64,000 bases of DNA from Arenicola marina (Eukaryota > Annelida > Polychaeta > Arenicolidae): NCBI GenBank assembly GCA_964019135.1, contig OZ025252.1:3860823-3924822 (forward strand), in the 5' to 3' direction. Both the position numbers and the translations under genes were made by a program. Numbering within the stretch: the stretch's first letter is position 1; each line of letters opens with the position of its first letter. Shown here one piece after another: positions 12,801 through 24,800 of this stretch. The notes beneath the pieces were generated by a model. It had not been told where the DNA came from. It did no database searches and saw nothing but the letters and a program-made list of their open reading frames with translations.

Positions 12801-15800
12801 TAAGATACGACCATACATAGATAGCTCACGTAGTCTATTGAACCCAACCAGTTAGATGTCGTTCGTGTCCCGTATAGTCTACAGTCTCCATTCTCGCGTT
12901 GTGTGCACGTGACTTTCATCATTCACTACACGTGATGGTGTAACTCCTGATTAACCATTCTCCCCCACCCCCTCTCTCTGTCCCCCCCAGGTCTACGGTG
13001 CTGTCGCGGTCTCGGGGTAAATGCGTGGAGGAACCCGAGCTGCACGACCCTCTCTTCATGCCCTCTGACCTCGTGATGGGCGCCCACACCAGCACGTGCG
13101 GGCACGTCATGCACGCCGACTGCTGGCAGAGGTAGGCTGCCCCCCCCCTCCCCCGCACGCATACACACGCCTACGCCCAACCCCTGCCCCAGGGTGACCG
13201 CCGCCTGATTGGGCACTGGCAAGACGTTTTCGCCATGGATTTATTACTTCAATTATTAATTTAAAGAAGTTGCATTAGGTAACTTTCGCTATCGATTAAT
13301 TAATTAAATGATTAATTAGAAGACCCCCACAGTACATAGACATGTGGCGTTTTAATACTACGTTGATACGGTTTTCAATGATTCAGCGTAGCTTTGATCG
13401 CATTCCAAATATGGTGGTTTTGAGACTGTTCATCCGCTTTCGACAATCGACTGCAAAGTTAATGGATATTACCGCATACAGGCGGCCTGCCTGTACCTGC
13501 CCGTCAAGATGTGCATTCTCTTCTACGATTATGGAAAAAAAATTGTGATATTTGTCCATATGTCTGTGTCCAGTATACATTACGGTTGTATGCGTTACTG
13601 TTACACTGCTCCGAACATAAGCCGTTGACTGACAGCCTGTTGTTTGCAGGTTTTACGACGCCATACTGGTCAAGGAGCGGCGACGCGCCTTGAGGTTCCG
13701 CAGCCACACCAGCTATGATATAGAGAAGCGAGAGTTCCTGTGTCCCCTGTGCGAATGTCTGAGCAACACTGTGATACCCATCATACCTCACCTGTGTACC
13801 CTGATGAAGGACAGGCAAGTGATGCTCCAGGACGTGAAACTAATCTTTATCTCCAGGGAAAAAAATTAATTGTCGTCAACGTTTTCTTGTGAATTATATT
13901 TGTAAGGTTGCGCACGCGTGTTTAATATTTGCTGACATTGCTTGTGTGATACAGAGAGAAGAAGGAGGTTGACCTGAGTCTTAATGACTGGCTGGACGGC
14001 ATCCAGAAGACCGTGAAAAACAGCATCCAACAAGCCAAGGACAAAGAATCCTCCGAGGGTAAGGATGTGTCTGGACATCAAAGGGTTAAAGAGACTTCCG
14101 AGGGTAAGGATGTGTCTAGACATCAAGGGGTTAAACAGAATACATGTAATGATGTATGCAGACAGCAAGGGGTTTACCAGACTTCCTAGTGTAAGAATAT
14201 ATCTGGACACCACGGGGTTAAAGAGACTTTCGAGGGTAACGGCAAATCTAGACATCAAGGGGTTAAATAGACTTCCGAGGGTAAGGATGCATCCAGATAT
14301 CATGGGGTTAAAAAGAGTTCCGAGGATAAGGATTTATCTGGACATCAATAGGTTAAAAGATTTTCAGAGGGTAAGGATCTATCCAGATACCGAGGGGCTT
14401 AGGAAATTTCCGAGGGTAAGGCTAAATTTACACATGGAGGGGTTAAATAAAAGACTGCCTAGGGTAAGAATGTATCTAGACATCACGGGGTGAAAAGCCG
14501 TCCGATAGTTTGGGGTGTCCCGACACAAAGAGATTAAAGTCATCCGATAGTCGGGGGCGACCAGACCTCAAAGGGTTAAAAAGTCGTTCGATACAGACTG
14601 TTGCCCAAGCACACGCTGACATTCTTCCTGTTTCATGGTTACTGACCTTGACCTCTTTCTGATTACAGAGGAATCCTTCCTGTTCGTCCCTTGCCCGCTG
14701 TCCGGAGTCACCAAGATGATGGCGGAAAGTGTCGCCAAGAACTTCCAAATCCTCTTCGACTACGTCTATGATGACGCCAGGTACGTGTATTGTATAACGC
14801 ATATTCTTTATCACTTGGATGCAGATTGTATAACACCTGTATGTCATTTACATTAAATTTATAGTCCAATTTTGGGTACTTTTTGTAACTTGCATGTGTG
14901 CGATTTGTAAAAGTAGTTTCTGATATAACTGACTTTGGAGCGAATGTACAGCGAACTCACTGAGGTGGCCTGTTTTATCGTGAAGCTTGGCGTCTTAGCA
15001 TGCCCTGTACACCCCATGTATATCTCTGGTCTGTTGTGTTTTTCGCAGCGCACACTTCTCAGACAGTCTCACCACGATGTTGAGGAAGTTCTCCACCGAT
15101 GTATATGCGGTAAGTCCTCGGTGATTATAGCGAAATAATACCGTAACTGTAAATTATGTCCACTTCTATGTTTAAATGTGTAATATGTTAAATATATAAT
15201 TATATACCATGAATTATGATGGATGTTATGCGCGGTTCGAATCCCTCCCGTGCAAATGCCTATGTTTGTGCATGATAAAGATCCCGCGTCAGTCTTCGCA
15301 AAGAGCAGGGGGAGACCCGGCTCCTCGCTACCGTGACCGTATTCCATTATGCCGATATGACCTCCCCGAGTTTAAAGCACCCCACTTAAAACCCACCAAC
15401 CAACAGAACCAGATTTATCTTTAAACCTTGTCTCCCCTTCTGCCGACGTGTATAAATAATCCGTGACGTCACTCCAGATCGGCCTGGGCGTGCACCCGGA
15501 TGACGAGGACGCGCGTGTGCCGGTCATGGCGTGGAGCACGTGCGCCTACACCATCACGGTCATAGGTGAGTCAGAGCAGCTCAGAACATCGTTGATGTGA
15601 ACAAGGTTTACGAGCTCGTAACTGTTAGTGAAACGATCCCCTAGTCCAAAACCTGGGATGACCTGCCCCCCGGTCGCCTGATTTATACATCTTCATTATA
15701 GCTTTTAATTTATTAATTATACATCTTCATTATAGCTTTTAATTTATTAATTATACATCTTCATTATAGCTTTTAATTTATTAAAGATGCATGTGGAGTT

Positions 15801-18800
15801 GTTTCGCTGTTTTTGAATGCCAAATTTGCGTATAAGAACACAAACCTAAGGCCTTAAGGTTCATAACAGACAATAAACACCTACCATATCGCTCACCAAT
15901 TATCTGCCAATGAGCAAAACATTTCAAATTCATGAATTGTCCGCCACAAAAATGAAAACTTGTGCTGATTTGAAACGTCATAAACGTGTGTACACCGCTG
16001 CCACCGACAGGGGGCCCAAGCGCTAAATTATATGAGACAATAGAAGCATCCGGAGCGCCACTTTATCTTTGGCGGTGGCCGTTGACACTGCTTGTGGTCA
16101 AAGGTAACGTTTCCTGTTTATGTTTATTTTGGTACAGCCGTTGCAACGGTCAGCTCCACATGTAGCTTGAATTATACATCTCTATTATAGCTTTTAATTT
16201 ATTAATTATTATTCTTGCGTTGATATCACCAAAGAGTGTCTAGATTCTAGACAATCTTTGATATCACTATCGTTACCACGTAATAATGTTTTTTGAATTA
16301 TAATGAATTTGTGATTATACCGATGTTTCATAACGCAACTCAGTAATTAATGCTACTATAAAGCAAAGTGGTTCGACAGCCGGATATCTATGTTGTAGTC
16401 TTGTTGTAACATATCCACTCAATAAAATATGAAGTCATCAATGGATCAGTTATGGGAAAAGGGTATTGAAAAATATAGGAGAGGTACATGTATTGTCAGA
16501 CCCGTATTTCAGACTTTGACTCCCCCCCCCCCCCCTCCCGCCCCCCCTCACCTGTCTCCAGAGCACGGTCTGCGACACGAGGGCAAGCCGCTGTTTGGTG
16601 CGCTGCCCTCCCGCCAGGCGGACTGTCTGGCGGCCCTGGTCCGCTTCTCGGCTGTGTGCAGTCAGGTCATCCAGCAGGAGCTCGTCAAGAAGCACTGCGT
16701 CACCCTGCTCTCGGGTAGGTCCATGAGTAAAGTGAATACCACCCTGTACATTATGTTATCTGCAGTAGAAGGCTTGTCGAATCAATATTTCCTGTGTAGA
16801 TTTTTTGTCAAGAAGTTCTCTGCCGTACGTAAGCCAATAGCATTGTACCTGCATTAGATTATATGTGTATTATACGAACCTTTCTCAGCTCCTAGTCTGA
16901 CTCCCCTGGTCTGCCCCGGTCTAACCCTATCTGCCTACTAGGGTCTGCCCCCCCCCTCACCTTCTCTACCCTATCACCCCATGGTGTCTGCCCCCCCCCC
17001 CTCCCCTGGTCTACCCCTCTCACCCCCTGCTGCCTGTCTCTCTCCCCGTGTCCAGCCCTGCTGTGTGACAGCGCCTACCAGCGGCTGCAGGAGACGCCCA
17101 ACGTGCTGAACATCGAGCCCTTCCACTACATAGTGATGCTGTGCCTGCCCCCCCCCCCCCCCCCCCCACGCCCCTCACCCCCTGGTCTACCCCTCTCACC
17201 CCCTGCTGCCTGTCTCTCTCCCCGTGTCCAGCCCTGCTGTGTGACAGCGCCTATCAGCGGCTACAGGAGACGCCCAACGTGCTGGACATCGAGCCCATCC
17301 ACTACATGGTGATGCTGTGCCTGTCTCCCCACCCCCCCACGCCCCTCGCCCCCTGGTCTACCCCTCTCACCCCCTGCTGCCTGTCTCTCTCCCCGTGTCC
17401 AGCCCTGCTGTGTGACAGCGCCTACCAGCGGCTGCAGGAGACGCCCAACGTGCTGAACATCGAGCCCTTCCACTACATGGTGATGCTGTGCCTGCCCCCC
17501 CCCACGCCCCTCACCCCCTGGTCTACCCCTCTCACCCCCTGCTGCCTGTCTCTCTCCCCGTGTCCAGCCCTGCTGTGTGACAGCGCCTATCAGCGGCTAC
17601 AGGAGACGCCCAACGTGCTGGACATCGAGCCCATCCACTACATGGTGATGCTGTGCCTGTCTCCCCCCCCCCCCCCCCACGCCCCTCGCCCCCTGGTCTA
17701 CCCCTCTCACCCCCTGCTGCCTGTCTCTCTCCCCGTGTCCAGCCCTGCTGTGTGACAGCGTCTACCAGCGGCTACAGGAGACGCCCAACGTGCTGGACAT
17801 CGAGCCGTTCCACTACATGGTGATGCTGTGCCTGTCTCCCCCCCCCCCCCCCACGCCCCTCGCCCCCTGGTCTACCCCTCTCACCCCCTGCTGCCTGTCT
17901 CTCTCCCCGTGTCCAGCCCTGCTGTGTGACAGCGCCTATCAGCGGCTACAGGAGACGCCCAACGTGCTGGACATCGAGCCGTTCCACTACATGGTGATGC
18001 TGTGCCTGTCGCTGCCCACGCTGTACGCCGAGGACGACCCGACGGCCAGTCAGCTGACCCGCATCCCCACCGCCGGCCTCAACGACCTGCACGCCGCCCA
18101 GCTGGCCCTCACCGCCCACGTGGTCCAGATCATACTCACCATGGATGTGCAGGAGGAGGGTCAGTCCACTAAGGGGGGGGAGATGGGGGGAGGTTTTGAG
18201 GTGATGAGGGGAGGGGGTGGGGTAGACGAGGGGTGAGGAGAAGGGGGTGGGGGAGGAGGTGGGTTGGGAGACAGGGTGTATGGTGAAGGGGGTGAAGTTT
18301 GTGGGAAGGGGGAGTAGGAAGTAGGGGAGGGGGGCAACTCTGAATCTTACTTAGCCCGGTATAGACGTCATAATCTATAAAATGTACGTGTATATCGTGG
18401 GAGAGGGGGGGGGGGTATAATGAAGGGGGTGCGGTTTGGGGGCAGGGGGAGTAGGAATGGGGTGGGGGGTGAGGGTATCGCTGGTTGCTGTTATTCGGGT
18501 ATAGACGTCATGGTCTATAATATGTACGTGTATATTTGCTGCTTTGTCATGTAATACAACGTGTCTATAAGTGAAATAATTACTTCTATATGTTATCACT
18601 TGGTCTTCCGTCCATGAATTTGTACGATATCGTAGTATTTTCTCGGCGTGCTGATGGTCTGATTGGATTTTATTGGTGGTTTTTTTAATGTTGTAGAGTC
18701 GATGGAAACTGAGTCGGATGCCGACGCCGAAAAAGTACTCAAGATATTTTCGCGGCTACGTGAGCTCGCTGGGTACGTAGCCAGCATACCTTAATAGGAA

Positions 18801-21800
18801 GTCTGCAAGATGTGGGGAGGGAATTTCCCTTGCTCAGTTAAACAAGCTGAGCTGCAGAGCAACAGGTCGTGGGTTTGAACCCTGGCTCTTTTTTCACCCA
18901 ACGCCATGTTATTGATCTGGGATGTTTCTTGGTTTCTTGGCCCGATGTAGCCTCTGTGTCCACAGAAGCGACCAAAACACCTACCTTAGTTGCCGGACAC
19001 TCTGGTCAATGTTCCATGTTAAAGCCCACGAAATGTATTATTATAGCCAGTGGCAGCGGGGGGGTCACGCGTGAGCTATGCTGAAACAATGGTTCACCCT
19101 AGCTTGGAAGAACGACCGAAACTCCTGTCTTAGATAATGGCGTCCCGATTCTGTACGGTATTGTAACGAATCCGTCAGCGCCTGCACGAAAATATAACCC
19201 TTTCGTCGATGCTATTCGCTAGTCCCGTAAAGCTTTTGTATCCACGTAAATAATGTGTTTGTGTCTGCTAGAAGTGGTATTTATCCCTGGTGCCAGAGAT
19301 GTCATTGTGTCGTTTTATTGTTCTGTGACAGCTTGGACGGTCGCAGGCTGCCGTCGTCATGGCAACTGATAACCCACCTTAAGGCGGCCTGTTTACCCTT
19401 CCTACGCTGCTGTTCCATCTTCTTCCACTACATGACAGGGGTGTCACCCCCAGAAAAGCTGATGCTGGGTAAGTGAAACCATGGTGGTGGGGGAGTTGTC
19501 ATGGGGCCCACAGAGATATCTGAAGCCATGGCGAGAGAGTTGTCATGGGGCCCACAGAGATATCTAAAGCCATGGTGAGAGAGTTGTCATGGGGCCCACA
19601 GAGATATCTGAAGCCACCGTGAGAGAGTTGTCATGGGGCCCACAGAGATATCTGAAGCCATGGTGAGAGAGTTGTCATGGGGCCCACAGAGATATCTGAA
19701 GCCATGGTGAGAAAGTTGTCATGGGGCTCACAGAGATATCTGAAGCCATGGTGAGAGAGTTGTCATGGGGCCCAGAGAGACCCCGATGCTTGGTAACTGA
19801 ACCATGTTGAGAGAGTTTTCATGGGGCCCACAGAGATATCTGAAGCCATGGTGAGAGAGTTGTCATGGGGCCCAGATAGACCCCGATGCTTGGTAACTGA
19901 ACCATGTTGAGAGACTTGTCATGGGGCCCACAGAGATATCTGAAGCCATGGTGAGAAAGTTTTCATGGGGCCCACAGAGATATCTAAAGCTATGGTGAGA
20001 GAGTTGTCATGGGGCCCAAAGAGACCCCGATGCTTGGTAACTGAACCATGGTTAGAGAGTTGTCATGGAGCCCACAGAGATATCTGAAGCCATGGTGAGA
20101 GTTGTCATGGGGCCCACAGGGATATCTGAAGCCATGGTAAGAGTTGTTATGGGACCCACAGAGATATCTGAAGCCACGGTGAGAGAGTTGTCATGGGGCC
20201 CACAGAGATATCTGAAGCCATGGTGAGAGAGGTGTCATGGGGCCCACAGAGATATCTGAAGCTATGGTGAGAGAGTTGTCATGGGGCCCACAGAGATATC
20301 TGTAGCCATGGTGAAAGAGTTGTCATGGGGCCCACAGAGATTCTGAATCCATGGTGAGAGAGTTGTCATGGGGCCCAAAGAGATATCTAAAGCCATGGTG
20401 AGAGAGTTGTCATGGAGCCCACAGAGATATCTGAAGCCATGGCGAGAGAGTTGTCATGGGGCCCACAGAGATATCTGAAGCCATGGTGAGAGAGTTGTCA
20501 TGGGACCCACAGAGATATCTGAAGCCATGGTGAGAGAGTTGTCATGGGGCCCACAGAGATATCTGAAGCCATTGTGAGAAAGTTGTCATGGGGCTCACAG
20601 AGATATCTGAAGCCATGGTGAGAGAGTTGTCATGGGGCCCAGAGAGACCCCGATGCTTGGTAACTGAACCATGTTGAGAGAGTTTTCATGGGGCCCACAG
20701 AGCTATCTGAAGCCATGGTGAGAGAGTTGTCATGAGGCCCAAAGAGACCCCGATGCTTGGTGACTGAACCCTGTTGAGAGAGTTGTCATGGGGCCCACAG
20801 AGATATCTGAAGCCATGGTGAGAGAGTTGTCATGGGGCCCAAAGAGACCCCGATGCTTGGTAACTGAACCATGTTGAGAGAGTTGTCATGGGGCCCACAG
20901 AGATATCTGAAGCCATGGTGAGAAAGTTGTCATGGGGCTCACAGAGATATCTGAAGCCATGGTGAGAGAGTTCTCATGGGGCCCAGAGAGACCCCGATGC
21001 TTGGTAACTGAACCATGTTGAGAGAGTTTTCATGGGGCCCACAGAGATATCTGAAGCCATGGTGAGAGAGTTGTCATGGGGCCCACAGGGATATCTGAAG
21101 CCATGGTGAGAGAGTTGTCATGGGACCCACAGAGATATCTGAAGCCATGGTGAGAGAGTTGTCATGGGGCCCACAGAGATATCTGAAGCCATGGCGAGAG
21201 AGTTGTCATGGGGCCCACAGAGATATCTGAAGCCATGGTGAGAGAGTTCTCATGGGACCCACAGAGATATCTGAAGCCATGGTGAGAGAGTTGTCATGGG
21301 GCCCACAGAGATATCTGAAGCCATGGTGAGAAAGTTGTCATGGGGCTCACAGAGATATCTGAAGCCATGGTGAGAGAGTTGTCATGGGGCCCAGAGAGAC
21401 CCCGATGCTTGGTAACTGAACCATGTTGAGAGAGTTTTCATGGGGCCCACAGAGATATCTGAAGCCATGGTGAGAGAGTTTTCATGGGGCTCACAGAGAT
21501 ATCTAAAGCTATGGTGAAAGAGTTGTCATGGGGCCCAAAGAGACCCCGATGCTTGGTAACTGAACCATGGTTAGAGAGTTGTCATGGGGCCCACAGAGAT
21601 ATCTGAAACCATGGTGAAAGAATTGTCATGGGGCCCACAGAGATATCTGAAGCCATGGTGAGAGTTGTCATGGGGCTCACAGAGATATCTGAAGCCATGG
21701 TGAGAGAGTTCTCATGGGGCCCAGAGAGACCCCGATGCTTGGTAACTGAACCATGTTGAGAGAGTTTTCATGGGACCCACAGAGATATCTGAAGCCACGG

Positions 21801-24800
21801 TGAGAGAGTTGTCATGGGGCCCACAGAGATTCTGAATCCATGGTGAGAGAGTTGTCATGGGGCCCAAAGAGATATCTAAAGCCATGGTGAGAGAGTTGTC
21901 ATGGGGCCCAGAGATATCTGAATCCATGGTAAGAGAGTTGTCATGGGGCCCACAGAAATATCTGAAGCCATGGTGAGAGAGTTGTCATGGGACCCACAGA
22001 GATATCTGAAGCCATGGCGAGAGAGTTGTCATGGGGCCCACAGAGATATCTGAAGCCATGGTGAGAGAGTTGTCATGGGACCCACAGAGATATCTGAAGC
22101 CATGGTGAGAGAGTTGTCATGGGGCCCACAGAGATATCTGAAGCCATTGTGAGAAAGTTGTCATGGGGCTCACAGAGATATCTGAAGCCATGGTGAGAGA
22201 GTTGTCATGGGGCCCAGAGAGACCCCGATGCTTGGTAACTGAACCATGTTGAGAGAGTTTTCATGGGGCCCACAGAGCTATCTGAAGCCATGGTGAGAGA
22301 GTTGTCATGAGGCCCAAAGAGACCCCGATGCTTGGTGACTGAACCCTGTTGAGAGAGTTGTCATGGGGCCCACAGAGATATCTGAAGCCATGGTGAGAGA
22401 GTTGTCATGGGGCCCAAAGAGACCCCGATGCTTGGTAACTGAACCATGTTGAGAGAGTTGTCATGGGGCCCACAGAGATATCTGAAGCCATGGTGAGAAA
22501 GTTGTCATGGGGCTCACAGAGATATCTGAAGCCATGGTGAGAGAGTTCTCATGGGGCCCAGAGAGACCCCGATGCTTGGTAACTGAACCATGTTGAGAGA
22601 GTTTTCATGGGGCCCACAGAGATATCTGAAGCCATGGTGAGAGAGTTGTCATGGGGCCCACAGGGATATCTGAAGCCATGGTGAGAGAGTTGTCATGGGA
22701 CCCACAGAGATATCTGAAGCCATGGTGAGAGAGTTGTCATGGGGCCCACAGAGATATCTGAAGCCATGGCGAGAGAGTTGTCATGGGGCCCACAGAGATA
22801 TCTGAAGCCATGGTGAGAGAGTTGTCATGGGGCCCAAAGAGATATCTAAAGCCATGGTGAGAGAGTTGTCATGGGGCCCAGAGATATCTGAATCCATGGT
22901 AAGAGAGTTGTCATGGGGCCCACAGAAATATCTGAAGCCATGGTGAGAGAGTTGTCATGGGACCCACAGAGATATCTGAAGCCATGGCGAGAGAGTTGTC
23001 ATGGGGCCCACAGAGATATCTGAAGCCATGGCGAGAGAGTTGTCATGGGGCCCACAGAGATATCTGAAGCCATGGTGAGAGAGTTGTCATGGGACCCACA
23101 GAGATATCTGAAGCCATGGTGAGAGAATTGTCATGGGGCCCACAGAGATATCTGAAGCCATGGTGAGAAAGTTGTCATGGGGCTCACAGAGATATCTGAA
23201 GCCATGGTGAGAGTTGTCATGGGGCCCAGAGAGACCCCGATGCTTGGTAACTGAACCATGTTGAGAGAGTTTTCATGGGGCCCACAGAGATATCTGAAGC
23301 CATGGTGAGAGAGTTGTCATGGGGCCCAAAGAGACCCCGATGCTTGGTAACTGAACCATGGTTAGAGAGTTGTCATGGGGCCCACAGAGATATCTGAAGC
23401 CATGGTGAGAAAGTTGTCATGGGGCTCACAGAGATATCTGAAGCCATGGTGAGAGAGTTGTCATGGGGCCCAAAGAGACCCCGATGCTTGGTAACTGAAC
23501 CATGTTGAGAGAGTTTTCATGGGGCCCACAAAGATATCTGAAGCCACGGTGAGAGAGTTTTCATGGGGCCCACAGAGATATCTGAAGCCATGGTGAGAGA
23601 GTTGTCATGGGGCCCAAAGAGACCCCCATGCTTGGTAACTGAACCATGTTGAGAGAGTTGTCATGGGGCCCACAGAGATATCTGAAGCCATGGTGAGAAA
23701 GTTGTCATGGGGCTCACAGAGATATCTGAAGCCATGGTGAGAGAGTTGTCATGGGGCCCAAAGAGACCCCGATGCTTGGTAACTGAACCATGTTGAGAGA
23801 GTTTTCATGGGGCCCACAAAGATATCTGAAGCCATGGTGAGAGAGTTTTCATGGGGCCCACAGAGATATCTAAAGCTATGGTGAGAGAGTTGTCATGGGG
23901 CCCAAAGAGACCCCGATGCTTGGTACCTGAACCATGGTGAGAGAGTTGTCATGGGGCCCACAGAGATATCTGAAACCATGGTGAAAGAATTGTCATGGGG
24001 CCCACAGAGATATCTGAAGCCATGGTGAGAGTTGTCATGGGGCCCACAGGGATATCTGAAGCCATGGTAAGAGTTGTTATGGGACCCACAGAGATATCTG
24101 AAGCCACGGTGAGAGAGTTGTCATGGGGCCCACAGAGATATCTGTAGCCATGGTGAGAGAGTTGTCATGGGGCCCACAGAGATTCTGAATCCATGGTGAG
24201 AGAGTTGTCATGGGGCCCAAAGAGATATCTAAAGCCATGGTGAGAGAGTTTTCATGGGGCCCACAGATATCTGAATCCATGGTAAGAGAGTTGTCATTGG
24301 GCCAACAGAAATATCTGAAGCTATGGTGAGAGAGTTGTCATGGGGCCCACAGAGATGTCTGAAGCCATGGTGAGAGAGTTGTCATGGGGCCCACAAAGAT
24401 ATCTGAAGCCATGGTGAGAGAGTTGTCATGGGGCCCACAGAGATATCTGAAGCTATGGTGAGAGAGTTGTCATGGGGCCCACAGAGATATCTGTAGCCAT
24501 GGTGAGAGAGTTGTCATGGGGCCCACAGAGATATTATAGAGATGGTTACTGAGGCCATGGGGGGACAGTCGTTAGCATTAGTTGAAGTCTGTTATCTCTA
24601 ACGGAAGTCACATCCACAATGACAAACCGCCCATGTTCTCAATGCCACATCCGGGTTCTTATTCCCGGTCGATCCTTCCGTTGATTGGTTGACATTTATG
24701 AGAATTATCTGAATTATTTACCTTAAGGTACGATGTGTTTGCTTGTTTCTATAACCGACACGGTTGTGATGGCAGTTATAACCGCTCTATTGCTGAGGTG

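Larger units (their letters stand above)
10566..13814 (+). other. UBR1/2: RING-H2 domain of UBR, split over three exons
   Basis: Exons 10566-10730, 12991-13131 and 13650-13814 together code the zinc-binding RING that recruits the E2 enzyme. The ligands visible are the CILC pair in the first exon, CGHVMHADC in the second and CPLC in the third, in the family order and spacing. The 2.26-kb intron between the first two exons is mostly tandem copies of the first exon's tail and its donor. The CILC pair lies inside the duplicated stretch. The third exon ends in a GC donor. Confidence 0.92.

Noticed and set aside
17056-17900. Five copies of exon 17917 as separate or mutually exclusive exons
   Set aside because: Each copy ends after about 91 bp in a C-run without a donor and without the rest of the exon, so they are acceptor-plus-head copies.
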